A DNA stretch of 64,000 nt from Sciurus carolinensis (taxonomy: Eukaryota; Chordata; Mammalia; Rodentia; Sciuridae), in the NCBI RefSeq assembly GCF_902686445.1, contig NC_062213.1:35352741-35416740 (forward strand), written 5' to 3'. Below, in pieces: positions 37,401-49,274 of this stretch. The first letter of the stretch is position 1, and each line of letters opens with the position of its first letter. The notes under the pieces were generated by a model. That model searched no databases. It saw only the letters and a list, made by a program, of their open reading frames with translations, and had not been told where the DNA came from. A program made the translations under genes and the position numbers.

Positions 37401-38260
37401 TTAGGACCAGACTTCCTCAACAGGACTCCCATAGCACAAGAAATAAAAGCAAGAATTAATAACTGGGATAGATTCAAACTAAAAAGCTTTCTCTCAGCAA
37501 AGGAAACTATCAGCAATGCAAAGAAAGAGCCTACAGAGTGGGAGAAAATCTTTGCCAATCATACTTCAGATAGAGCGCTAATCTCCAGAATCTATAAAGA
37601 ACTCAAAAAACTCTACACCAAGAATGTAAATAATCCAATCGACAAATGGGCTAAGGAAATGAAGAGACACTTCACAGAAGAAGATATACAAGCAATCAAC
37701 AAACATATGGAAAAATGTTCAACATCTCTAGTAATAAGAGAAATGCAAATCAAAACCACCCTAAGATTCCATCTCACCCCAATCAGAATGGCAATTATCA
37801 AGAATACAACCAACAACAGGTGTTGGCGAGGATGTGGGGAGAAAGGTACACTCTTACATTGCTGGTGGGGCTGCAAATTAGTGCAGCCACTCTGGAAAGC
37901 AGTGTGGAGATTCCTTAGAAAACTTGGAATGGAAACACCATTTGACCCAGCTATCCCACTCCTTGGCCTATACCCAAAGGACTTAAAATCAGCATATTAC
38001 AGAGATACAGCCACATCAATGTTCATAGCTGCTCAGTTCACAATAGCCAGATTGTGGAACCAACCTAGATGTCCTTCAATTGATGAATGGATAAAGAAAA
38101 TGTGGTATATATATATACAATGGAATATTACTCAGCCATAAAGAACGATAAAATTATGGCATTTGCAGGCAAATGGATGAAACTGGAGAATATCATGCTA
38201 AGTGAGATAAGCCAATCTCAAAAAACCAAAGGAAGAATGATATCGCTAATAAGTGGATGA
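34439..38260 (+). pseudogene. L1 ORF2 (copy B): endonuclease, reverse transcriptase, Cys-rich domain
   Basis: ORF2p nicks target DNA and reverse-transcribes L1 RNA there. It starts 58 bases after ORF1. The endonuclease has ITLNVNGLNS, CLQETHL, LGDFNTPLSPLD and SDHNG. The RT has [13 protein letters not shown] and the catalytic FADDM at about 36532. The C-terminal Cys knuckle ([18 protein letters not shown]) begins near 37822. Three small lesions break it: a 4-bp loss of one CCAA near 35834, a 1-bp loss near 37285, and a 2-bp TA gain at 38104-38117. The frame is otherwise open to the stop at 38258-38260. Confidence 0.94.
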
Positions 38261-38541
38261 TGACACATAATGGGGGGTGGGAAGGGTTAGTGTTGGGGTT
38301 GGAGTTGGGTTTAGGGAGGGGGGCAGGAATGGAGGAAGGAAGGACTGTATAGATGGAGGGGAAGGGGGGGGAGGGAAAAAATGGCAGAATGAATCAAACA
38401 ACATTACTCTATGTAGATTTATGGTTGCACAAATGGTATGCCTTTACGCCATGTACAGACAGAGAAACAACATGTATCCCATTTGTTTACAATTTTATAA
38501 AAAAAAAAAAAAAAAAAAAAAGCAAATAGGAAAAAAAAAAA
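38261..38541 (+). other. L1 3'UTR with G-rich tract and poly(A)
   Basis: It contains runs such as ggggggtgggaagggttag and gtttagggaggggggcagg, then the conserved end acaacatgtatcccatttg and a long A tail. G-tracts here can form quadruplexes, a known property of L1 3'UTRs. Confidence 0.85.
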
Positions 38542-38553
38542 AAAAACTTTATG

Positions 38554-39596
38554 GCTTTAAGATAATGACAGCAACAACAAAAAATAAGCCTGTCTGAATT
38601 TGTGACTATATTGGGAATTCAATCCTAAATACCAACAGCCTAATGGCATAAATTATATTTATGGCCTTCACTGTTCAAAGCTGTATATCACTAGGGGAAA
38701 AAAAAAAAAAAAACGAGGAATAAACAATGCATTGTGAAAAGAATAATCAATATGATTAGATTCAGGGATGGCATAGATGTTGGGATTATCACACAAAGAA
38801 TTTGAAATTATTAAAAATACTAAGATAAATGATATATAGAAAAAACCATACATGAATAAATTCAAGAGAAGTTCTTGAATAAAAAACATGCTATCAAAGA
38901 TAAAGAATCCCTTTGATAGCCTCATGAGTAGATTCCAAAGAGCCAAAGAATCAATAAATTTCAAAATTACTTAATAAAAACTGTGCAAAATTAAACAGAA
39001 ATAAGAGGAATGAGAAAGGGTTAGTAAACAATAAGAACAGAAGATCCAAGAGTTAACCTGATATATGAAATTGGAGTCCCAGAAGAAAAGAGAAAATAAT
39101 AGAAGAAATATTTGGAGGGATAATGGCCAAGGATTTTCCAAAACTAATGAAAAACAACAAATTAGATAGAAGACCTCAGAGAATCCCCTAGAAAACAAAT
39201 AATAAGTAGACACACACACCCCATGACACTCCATAGTCAAACGGCTAAAAAAACAAAGAGAAAATGTTGAAAGCAACTAGAGAAAATATATATCATGTAC
39301 AGAAAACCAATGGTAAGAATTATAGATTACTCTTTAGAAATCATGCAAATTGTAAGATTTCAAAGTGATGTCCTAAAGCATTGACATGAGGGGTAAAAAC
39401 AATGGTTAACTCAGGATCCTACACACATTAAAATTATACTTCAAAAATGAAGACAAAATAAGAACTTTTCAGGAAAACAAGGACTGAAAGAATTCGCTGG
39501 TATTTCCTTCACTGCTAAGAACTTAAATTCTTATGTATATGTAAAACTGGACATAGACAGAAATAAATGCTTATATTAAAAATAAAACAGTAAGTA
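38554..39596 (+). mobile_element. Ancient L1 fragment, ORF1 region
   Basis: Decayed L1 phrases (ccaaggattttccaaaacta, agcaactagagaaaa, cttttcaggaaaacaagg) match the ORF1 C-terminal half of ancient L1s. The full-length L1 sits at its left border. No open frame survives. Confidence 0.6.
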
Positions 39597-41656
39597 GGAT
39601 AGTTTTACATTGGTTGTGTCACCCTTCCACCAAGCCCAGGGAGCACAGCAGCAAAAGAGATTCCCCTCTACTCAGGGAAAGGAAGGGATAATGAGCACCA
39701 GACTTTGCGTCAAACTCCAAGACTAGGCCCACCCAACAAAACACAGTGCCAGATAGGGCTCTGTGGTCCCAGACTCTAAGCCAGTACCCACAGATGGAGC
39801 CAATAGGGCTGTGCAAGCACCAGGCAGGATCCAACAGAACCAGGCAGCAGACTTAGTCTCTGAACCTACCTGACAGTCAATCTGACCCAAGAAGCCCCAA
39901 GCTTCTGATTTGCCCCAGTCCCAGGTCAGCTCCAAAGACCAAAGGTGTAGGCCAGTTCCCATACCCGAGGATCAAGGTTGGCCCCCAAAGTCCAAGACTC
40001 TGTGGTAGTACCCACAGACTAAGCCTCCAAGCCCACCTCAGTGCCAGAACAGATGCTACAGTTTTAGACTTAACTAACCCAAGAGACTTGGTCTCTAAAT
40101 TTTACTTACTGCCAGACAGACACCAGCTGCTGCAGGCTTCAGAGAGCCCAAACACAAGGGCGGCCTCTAATACCCCAGGCTTCAGGACAGCCCTAGCACC
40201 AGGCCAGCCCATGAGCCCAAATCATCAGTTTGGTAATTCTTTAATCCAGCCTCCAGACCAGCCCCTATGAATGTAGATTTGCCCAGGACCAGATTAGCCA
40301 TCTTAGGCTCCAGACTAGCATTTGCAGATCAATCCCACTCTGGCACCAGTAAGACTCTGGTAGTCCCAGGGTCTAGGCCTGCCAGGCACACTAGGTCTCC
40401 AAGTCCCTCAAGCATCAGGCCAACTCAAGCAGCTTCAATCTCTGAATTGGCCATAGTGACCCATACCTTTGGGTTTACCCAAGCATAAGACCAGCCCTGC
40501 CAGACTTAGGCCCAAGGTCTTCTCCAACCTGGACCAGGACAGGATCTGCAGTCCCAGGTACCAGACCAGTGCCAACAGTAGGTCCACAAAGGTGGAGACT
40601 ATGGGAAGGTCTCTATATAGAATTCAGACCCAGCCAGCACCAGAACAGCCCTGCAGCCCCAGGTGGCAGTTCTACCCTAGGTTTTGAGCAATCTGGAGCC
40701 AAGTAGATTCACACATTCCAAGGCTCCAGTCCAACACAGTGCCTGATCAGCCACCTTGGGCCCAGGCACTAAACCAACACATGCAGACACAGATTTCAAG
40801 CCTGCCTAGTATTATGCCCATACCTGAGACCCTATTCTCCAGGACAGGCCTTGTAAGGCCATGTTCTAGAAGACCTAGGCTCCAGGCCAATCACATTAGA
40901 TTCCAGTGCCAGGCTGACCAACATGAACAAAGGTTCCATCTCTCTTCTGGGAGACTCTGATCCCAGGTCCACCCCAGTGCCACGTCAGTCCCCCATGAAC
41001 TCAGCTCCAGTCCCATCCCAGTGTACATAGCACCTGACCCATCCTAGCACCTGGTTGGCCCCTATAAGACTCAAGGACCATCCCAATCCTAGGTTAGCTA
41101 TGTAAACACAGGCTTCAGACCAGTTCCGCAGATACATGGTCTAGGACCAATCCTGTGGACCCAATCATCAAGTTGACCACAATGAATTCAGGCTCAGGGC
41201 CCAGCACAACAGACCCAGGGGCTAGGGTCATGCCTGCTTACATAAACAACTGGCCAACATGCCTGAGGATTCCAATAGCAAACTCACCTATGGACCATGT
41301 CAAAAAGCTTCATCTCTAGATGAACTGATTTAAGTTTTCCAAATAGAGACAGTCTGCTAAGACTAGGACATTTGAAGTCCTTCTTCAAATGTGCAGATAT
41401 CAAAAAAAGATAACTAGATCATGGAAAAGCAAAGAAATATAAAATCACCCAGGAATACACAATAAGTTCTCAGGCACTAACACCCAAAAAAATGGAATTA
41501 TATGAACTATCTGACAAAAAGAATTGTTTTAGTTTTGGAGAAGCTCAAGGAACTTTAAGAAAATACAGAGAATCAATGATACTAAATCAAGAAAACAAGT
41601 AATAATCAAAATAAGAAATTTAACAAAAAGACTAATGTTTTTAAAAAATACAGAAA
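39597..41656 (+). mobile_element. Ancient L1 host, 5' part with C-rich repetitive 5'UTR
   Basis: About 1.7 kb (39600-41300) of C-rich text with recurring ccaggc, cagaccag and ccccag phrases of loose period, followed by pre-ORF1/ORF1 sequence (gaattatatgaactatctga, gaagctcaaggaac). The element breaks at 41656 and resumes at 57344, where aaattctggaactgaaaata continues the same ORF1 region. No gene is encoded. Confidence 0.7.
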
Positions 41657-42447
41657 GAGAATATTGTACCTAGGGGGATTCAAGTCAGAGATACAGAGGG
41701 AACTGCTGCTTGATCTCCCATTCAGTCTAGCAGCCCATGTGACCAGTTGAAGAAATTGAACAGGTGAACTGCTGGGAACATACTAGGACACTACAAGTTC
41801 ATAGGGTAGAGATTTTGCTACTGAGCTAAACTCAGCCAAGAGATAGCACACCTTGCTCCACACCAATTAAACAAACTCAAATTTCAATGAAACTTTAATT
41901 TAAGAAAAAAAAAAAAAAAAACAGAAAAAACAAAAATCCCAAACTAACAATCAGGTACCAAGTAGAAATAGTTGAGGAGTAGGGGGCTTAAAGTCCCATT
42001 AATAAACATTCACTCCAACAAAAACAAATTAATAAAAAGGCTGTGGACACCACAATAATAAAGGGTATTCATATAGATCACTCTAGAACACTTTTACAAG
42101 AGAAGTCTGTGCCTTAAAAAGACCCATACATAAGAGTAAGAGAAATCATGCCAACAGGTGTATAAAGCACAACACAGGAATACAAGAAATATGGAAAAAC
42201 AAGATACCACGATGTCTTCTAAAGTTCACAATTCACCAGCAAATGACTCCAAAGATACTGAAATGAAGGAAACATCAGATGAAGAATCCTAGAGAATAAT
42301 TATAAAAATTATCAATGAATGAAAGATAAAATAAATCAAGTAATATATTCTGTTGAAAGTCTCTCAAATAGAGTAGACCATGCTTAAGTCAGAATCTCAG
42401 AACTGGAAGAAAAAGTGGCTGCCCTTGACCATACAGACAGTATTAAA

Positions 42448-42800
42448 GATCTGGGCATAGGGCACACACCTGTAATCCCAGTGACTCAGGAGGCTGAGAC
42501 AGGAGGACTACAAGTTTAAGGACATTTAGTGAGATGCTCAGCAACTTAGTGATACCCTACCTCAAAATAAAAAATAAGCCAAGTGTAGTGGCACACACCT
42601 GCAATCCCAGTCACTCAGGAGGCTGAGGCAAGAGGATCATGAGTTCAAACCCAACCTCAGCAACTTAGCGAGGCCCTAAGCAACTCAGTGAGAACCTGTC
42701 TCCAATTAAATATAAAAAAGGTCTTGGGATGTGGCTCAGAGTTAACATTAGGCACCCCTGGGTTCAATCCTTGATACCAAAAAATTAATTAATTAAAAAA
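42448..42800 (+). mobile_element. B1-like SINE followed by B1-dID SINE
   Basis: The first unit (42448 to about 42575) has a B1-like body (cacctgtaatcccagtgact, ggctgagacaggaggacta) and an A-rich end but no ID half. The second (about 42576-42800) is a complete B1-dID with ggctgaggcaagaggatcat and an ID half (gggatgtggctcagagtta). Together they interrupt ORF1 of L1 copy D. Confidence 0.88.
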
Positions 42801-43149
42801 TAAAAAGTACTGGTGACAACATTAAGACACCAAAATTTAAAAACATTGGAATCAAATAGGGTTGTGAAATGCAGGCTACTGACACAGAAAACCACTTCTG
42901 GGAAATTATAACAGAAAAATTTCCAAACCTTGAGAATAAAGGTAGACATATCCAGATACAGGACATATTCAGAACCCTAAATAGACATGATCAAAAAAGA
43001 ACCACTCCCTAAATGATATAATTAAAATGCCTAATACAGAAAACAAAGGCAGAACTTTAAAACCCTCAAAAGAAAGGTTAAAGAAAGCCAATCAGCATTA
43101 CTTCTAATTTCTCATCACAATTCTAAAAGCCAGCAAGGCTTGAAATGAT

Positions 43150-43383
43150 ATGTCCCAAGTCCTGAAAGAAAATAACTGTCAACCAAGATTGCTATGTCTA
43201 GCAAAGCTATCCCTCAAAATCAAAGAAAAAATACTAACATTCCAAGATAAGCAGAAACTAAAAGAATTCAGGACTACTAAGTTGGCACAACACAAAATAT
43301 TTAAAGAAATACTGCACAAAGAAGACATCAAAAACACTGCCCAGAGCTCAAAAACAGACAAATCTCATTTAAAGAGTAGTTAA
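43150..43383 (+). pseudogene. L1 ORF1 C-terminal remnant (copy D)
   Basis: A 77-codon open stretch contains KENNCQPRLLCLAKLSLKIK and ends near ORF1's natural stop. It matches the ORF1 tail of the family (ENGCQPRILYPAKLTFKF in copy B). Upstream parts are broken by SINEs and stops. Confidence 0.75.
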
Positions 43384-44059
43384 GCAAATTAGAAACAGGA
43401 TCAATTTAAACATTAGAAATAAATCCAAATGTAAAATTAATAAATATCCCTCTATAATAACATTGAATGTAAACTGTCTCAAATCTCAAAAGATTTAGAT
43501 TGGAAGAATGAATTAAAAAACAAGACCCAATCATATGTTGTTTGCAAGAGACTCACCTTATATACAAAGACAGCCACAGATTGAAAGCAAAAGGATGGAA
43601 ATTGATATACCATGGAAATGAAGCCTGAAAAAAAGCAAGAGTAGCTACTCTTCTATCAAAGCAGAATTCAAGTCAAAATTAATCAGAAATGACAAAGAAA
43701 GTCACTTCATACTGATAAAGGAAACAATCCAACCAGAAGATATAATAATAGTAAATATTTATACCCTAAATGTTGGTGCACCTAATTACACAAAACAGAC
43801 ACTATTTGAATTAAAGGGTCAGACAGACCCTAGAACAATATTACTGGGTGATTTCAACACATCTCTGTCACCAAAAGATACATCATCCAGGCATAAATTC
43901 AGTAAAGACTCTTTGGACCTAAAAAATATAAATTAAATGGACTTAATAGACATCTATAAAATATTTCATCTAACAACAGCCACACGCTTTCTTTTCAGCT
44001 GGTCATGGAACCTTCTCCAAATCAGACCATATTTTATGCCACAAAGCAATTTATAGCAA

Positions 44060-44060
<1 letters not shown>

Positions 44061-44101
<41 letters not shown>
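44061..44101. repeat. (CA)n microsatellite in L1 ORF2
   Basis: About 20 CA units grew from a tacaca-like ORF2 context. Confidence 0.95.
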
Positions 44102-44104
<3 letters not shown>

Positions 44105-44330
44105 TGATGCAATTTCTTGAATCTTATTTGATCATAATGGAATGAAATTAGAGATCGACACCAAAAAACCTACAGACAAACACATAGAGATTAAACAATA
44201 CACTCTGGAATAATGAATGGGTGATAAAAGAATAAGGAAAGAACTTTAAAAACTCTTAGAATCAAATGATAATAGCAATACAACACACCAGAACCTCTAG
44301 GACACTTTGAAGGTGGTTTGAAGAAAGTTT

Positions 44331-44643
44331 ATATTATAATCCCAGAGACTTGGGAGGCTGAAGTAGGAGGATCACAAAGTCAAAGCCAGTCTCAGCAATT
44401 TAGCAAGGACTTAAGCAACTTAATGAGACCCTGCCCCAAACTTAAAAAAAAAAATTTTTTTAAAGGATATGGCACAGTGGTTAAGCATCCCTAGCTTCAA
44501 TCCACTCCCCATCACCTCACAAAAAAAAGGAGGAGGAGGGGGGAGGGGAAAAAAAGGAGATGGGGGAGAAAAAGAAGAAAAAGAAGAGGAGAAAGGAGAA
44601 GAAGAAAATTTGTAGTAAAGAGGAGGAGGAGGAGGAGGAAGAG
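44331..44643 (+). mobile_element. B1-dID SINE with expanded polypurine tail
   Basis: The SINE body is 44331-44520 (cttgggaggctgaagtagga; ID half near 44463). Its A tail has turned into about 120 bases of nearly pure purine (gga and gaa repeats). The duplication gaagaaagttt at 44320-44330 and 44644-44654 shows that the whole tract belongs to the insertion. Confidence 0.88.
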
Positions 44644-45419
44644 GAAGAAAGTTTGTAGCTATGAGTGCCTACATAAGAAAATCAGGAATATCCCAAATAA
44701 ACTACCTAATGACATATCTCAAGAACCTTAAAAAAATCAGAACAAAAAATTTCAAAATCAAAAGGAAGAAAATAATTCAGATCACAGTCATATTAAATGA
44801 AATAGAAAAAAAATTAAATACAAAGTATCAATGAAACAAAGGATTGGTTCTTCAAAAAGATAAACAACATTGAAGAACAACAGGCAGATTCAAGATGGCA
44901 GACTAGAGGGAAGCTGCATTCCTTGTCGCTCCTGTGACTTGAGATTCAAGCAGAGGAGATAGTTTCTCTGAGGCAGGCGTTGCTGCCCACCAATCCCCTG
45001 CAGTTTATCCCCCATTCGTCCATAACAATCACCTGCCATCTGCCAGCATATTGCCTGCCTTTTGAGTGCAAGTCGCTCACTGACCACCACCTATCATCCA
45101 CCAATTACCTGTTTGCCCATCATTCACCTTTCACCTATCCATCACCCACTGCCTGATGTCCACCCACCAATTGTCCACCACTAGCCTACAGAACACCTAC
45201 AGACGGTGATTGGATCTCCTGCTGACCACTGTTGCTTGGAAGTCGCAGTACCCGGAGGATTGGTTACTCACAGCCACCACTATCTTGGGACACTGGCCAG
45301 GGCCTGCAGGTTTGCCAACGCCACAACCACCATTGGGGTGTGGCCACCTCGGTCTGGTGACACAGGCCAGCACCTGGAGATACACTGGGGTACCTGTAGG
45401 TCTGGTTATACCTGAGGTC

Positions 45420-47197
45420 TTTTTTTTTTTTTTCCTACTTATTTATTTTTTTTAATTGTAAACAAATGGGATACATGTTGTTTCTCTGTTTGTACATGGA
45501 GTAAAGGCATACCATTTGTGTAATCATAAATTTACATAGGGTAATGTTGTTTGATTCATTCTGTTATTTTTTCCCTTCCCCCCCACCCCTACCACCCCTC
45601 TTTTCCCTCTATACAGTCCTTCCTTCCTCCATTCTTGCCCCACTCCCTAACCCTAACTCTAACCCTAACACTAACCCCTCCCACTCCCCATTATGTGTCA
45701 TCATCCACTTATTAGCGATATCATTCATCCTTTGGTTTTTTGAGATTGGCTTATCTCACTTAGCATGATATTCTCCAATTTCATCCATTGCCTGCAAATG
45801 CCATAATTTTATCATTCTTTATGGCTAAGTAATATTCCATTGTATATATATGCCACAGTTTCTTTATCCATTCATCACTTGAAGGACATCTAGGTTGGTT
45901 CCACAATCTAGCTATTGTGAACTGAGCAGCTATGAACATTGATGTGGCTGTATCTCTGTAAAATGCTGATTTTAAGTCCTTTGGGTATAGGCCAAGGAGT
46001 GGGATAGCTGGGTCAAATGGTGGTTCCATTCCAAGTTTTCTAAGGAGTCTCCACACTGCTTTCCAGAGTGGCTGCACTAATTTGCAGCCCCACTAGCAAT
46101 GTATGAGTGTACCTTTCTCCCCACATCCTCATCAACACCTGTTGTTGCTTGTACTCTTGATAATCGCCATTCTAATTGGGGTGAGATGGAATCTTAGGGT
46201 GGTTTTGATTTGCATTTCCCTTATTACTAGAGATGTTGAACATTTTTCCATATGTTTGTTGATTGCTTGTAGATCTTCTTCTGTGAAGTGTCTATTCATT
46301 TCCTTAGCCCATTTGTTGATTGGATTATTTTTATTCTTGGTGTAGAGTTTTTTCAGTTCTTTATAGATTCTGGAGATTAGTGCTCTATCTGAAGTATGAT
46401 TGGCAAAGATTTTCTCCCACTCTGTAGGCTCTTTCTTCGCATTGCTGATAGTGTCCTTTGCTGAGAGAAAGCTTTTTAGTTTGAATCTATCCCAGTTATT
46501 GATTCTTGCTTTTATTTCTTGTGCTATGGGAGTCCTGTTGAGGAACTCTGGTCCTAAGCCAACATGTTGAAGCTCTGGACCTACTTTCTGTTCTATAAGA
46601 TGCAAGGTCTCTGGTCTGATTCCGAGGTCCTTAACATTTTGAGTTTCGTTTCGTGCATGGTGAGAGATATGGGTTTAGTTTCATTCTGTTGCATATGGAT
46701 TTCCAATTCTCCCAGCACCATTTGTTGAAGAGGCTATCTTTTCTCCATTGCATATTTTTGGCCTCTTTGTCTAGTATGAGAAAATTGTATTTATTTGGGT
46801 TTGTGTCCGTGTCCTCTATTCTGTATCATTGATCCACCTTTCTATTTTGGTACCAATACCATGCCGTTTTTGTTACTATTGCTTTGTAGTAGAGTTGAAG
46901 ATCTGGTATTGCGATACCCCCTGCTTCACTCTTTCTGCCAAGGATTGCTTTAGCTATTCTGGGTTTTTTATTCTTCCAGATGAATTTCATAATTGCTTGC
47001 TCTATTTCTGTAAGGTACATCATTGGGATTTTAATTGGAATTGTATTGAATCTGTATAGCACTTTTGGTAGTATGGCCATTTTGACAATATTAATTCTTC
47101 CTATCCAAGAACATGGGAGACCTTTCCATCTTCTAAGGTTTTCTTGAATTTCTTTCTTTAGTGTTCTGTAGTTCTCATTGTAGAGGTCTTTCACCTC
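45420..47197 (-). mobile_element. Young L1 3' part, minus strand, 5'-truncated
   Basis: It begins with poly(T) and the complement of the L1 3' end (caaatgggatacatgttgtt), then a G-rich 3'UTR complement with ccctaa repeats. The ORF2 C-terminal domain and distal RT region follow (frames with [16 protein letters not shown] and [20 protein letters not shown]). It is very similar to copy B. It ends abruptly at 47197 and splits the 5'UTR of copy C. No duplication was recognised. Confidence 0.92.
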
Positions 47198-48303
47198 TAG
47201 TAGTAGCTGCCAAGTGGCTGTCTCTTTGCAGGGTCACTCCTTTGTGTGAGTGCATCCTTGGTGGCCTCTCTGCAAGCTGAAAGGGGATTGAGATCTTGGG
47301 ACTGCAGCAAGGCAGATCCTGGGGAAAGCACAGGTCCTTCAGATTGCAGCTGGGTTTGCATGGGCCAGTCCAGATCTGGCAAGCCTGTGGAAAGCTGGCG
47401 ATTAGGGGCAGTTCCCTGGGGGCAGAGCACAGGTTGAATAAACTGGAAAAAACTGCTCTCTCTACAGCTCAGTGAGTTCCGAAGTGGTCAGGGACAGAAG
47501 AGACCAGCTGTAATGCATGGGAAGATTGGAAGAAGGGTGTGAGGGCATCTTGTTATCTGCTCATCCACCCAGCCAGTCTGTTCCCCACTGGACTGCAGCT
47601 AATATAAAACTTCAGACAATCCCACCTATCAGTGGAGCAGGAAAGCTGACAAAATTTTTGAAAACCAACAGAAGCAACCAATCAATTTTCCATTGAGACT
47701 TTCCTCCTTTTCTTTTTTCTTTTTTCACCCTCTCCCTCACACTTCCACCATCTTTGAATCCAAACATTTTTCATGCATCAATTTATTGAGGAATAGGATG
47801 TCTGAATAGTATATTACAGTTTTGTTGTATATTCTTATATTTTTACTTTACTTTTTAATCTGTATACATTTTCTCTCACCTCTCAGTCTCCCTGGATTGT
47901 CTTTCCCACTTCTCTCATACTAACAGCCAATCTCTATTAATTCCTCCCTCACTCATACTATAAATTTTTAACTCTATCTTCTCTCCTTTGCCCTCATAAA
48001 CACATCTCACACTACTTCTGTTCCCTCTTTGTCCATCATTTGAAACAGTAAACACTTTTAGCAAACTTACTGTTTATATTGTAGACAATAATTGAACACT
48101 ACATTTCTGTTTATTGCAACAAAACTGTAAACATCTTAATAGGAGCCATTTGGTTGAAGGTGGTATATTGTTTGCATTGGGTGCTGTTAATATTGGTCTC
48201 CCCCTTAAAGGCAAGGTACTGGAACCCTTCAGGGACACTATAAGACTACAGGGTAGAATCTGTACCATCTCAGCTTCATACCACTAGATGAGCAGACAAA
48301 CAA

Positions 48304-49274
48304 ATGAAAAAACAAGGGAACAAAGTACCTCAAACAAACCAAGATATTCCAACAATGGAATCCATAGACAATACACTAGAAGAAATGTCAGAGAAGTTTA
48401 GAAAATACATAGTTAGATTGGTCTAGAAATAAAAGATGATATCAGAAAGAAAATACAGGAAGTGAAAGATCACTTGAATAAAGAGGCAGAGATTACAAAA
48501 AGGAAATGAAGCAGAAATCCTTGAAATGAAGGAAACAATAAACCAAATTAAAAATTCAATGGAAAGCATCACCAACAGATTAGACCACTTGGAAGAGAGA
48601 ACATCAGACCATAAAGAAAAAATATATCCTCTTCAAAATAAAGTCATTCACACAGAGAAAATGGTAAGAAACCATGAAGAGAACTTCCAAGAAATACAGG
48701 ATACCATGAAAAGACCAAATTTAAGATTTATCAGAATAGAAAAAGGCATGGAGATACAAACCAAAAGAATGCACAATCTTTACAATAACACAATATCAGA
48801 AAACTTCCCAAATCTAAAGAATGAAATGGAAAATCAACTACAAGAGGCTTATAGGACTACCAAATGTACAAAATAACAGCAGACCCACACCAAGGCACAC
48901 TGTAATGAGAATGACTAACATACAGAACAAGGATAGAATTTTAAAGGCTGCAAAGGAATACAGTCAAATTACATATAGGTGGAAACCAATTCAAATTTCA
49001 GCTGATTTCCCAACCCAGACCCTCAATGCTAGGAGGTCCTGAAATAATATATATCAAGCTCTAAGAGAAAATGGATGCCAACCAAGAATTTTATAGCCAG
49101 TAAAATTAAGCTAGAGCTTTGAAGATGAAATAAAATCCTGCCATTATTAAAAAAAAAAAGTTAAAAGAATTCACAACTAGAAAGCTTGCACTACAGAATA
49201 TTCTCAGCAAAATATTCCACGAGGAGGAAATGAAGAAAAACAATGAAAATCAGCAAAGGGAGGAATTACCCTAA
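48304..49274 (+). pseudogene. L1 ORF1 remnant (copy C)
   Basis: ATG and stop positions match the family. Open segments include ETINQIKNSMESITNRLDHL (coiled coil) and KRPNLRFIRIEKG (RRM start). Frameshifts and an internal in-frame stop (near 49095) disrupt it. Confidence 0.85.

Larger units (their letters stand above)
31594..38541 (+). mobile_element. Full-length young LINE-1 (copy B), plus strand
   Basis: A complete L1 of about 6.95 kb: GC-rich 5'UTR, ORF1, ORF2, G-rich 3'UTR and poly(A), with a 12-nt target-site duplication at both ends. It lies antisense to RIMS2, upstream of the RIMS2 exon. ORF1 carries one frameshift and ORF2 at least three, so it cannot move by itself now, but low divergence between its features and the L1 consensus-like copies nearby makes it fairly young. 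Its A tail is interrupted by gcaaatagg before a second A run. Confidence 0.96.
43460..44888 (+). pseudogene. L1 ORF2 endonuclease remnant (copy D)
   Basis: Decayed endonuclease sequence corresponds to the family's CLQETHL (near 43540), GDFNT (near 43850) and SDHNG (near 44130) regions. A (CA)n tract at 44061-44101 and a SINE at 44331 interrupt it. It stops where copy C begins. Confidence 0.75.

Noticed and set aside
33368..38141. Long open frames (255, 506, 423 and 301 codons) as host genes or a novel system
   Set aside because: They are ORF1 and ORF2 of one LINE-1, recognisable by endonuclease, FADD reverse-transcriptase and Cys-rich motifs.
39619..40960. Several 60-80 codon frames in the C-rich region
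   Set aside because: They overlap on both strands and reflect biased composition of an L1 5'UTR.
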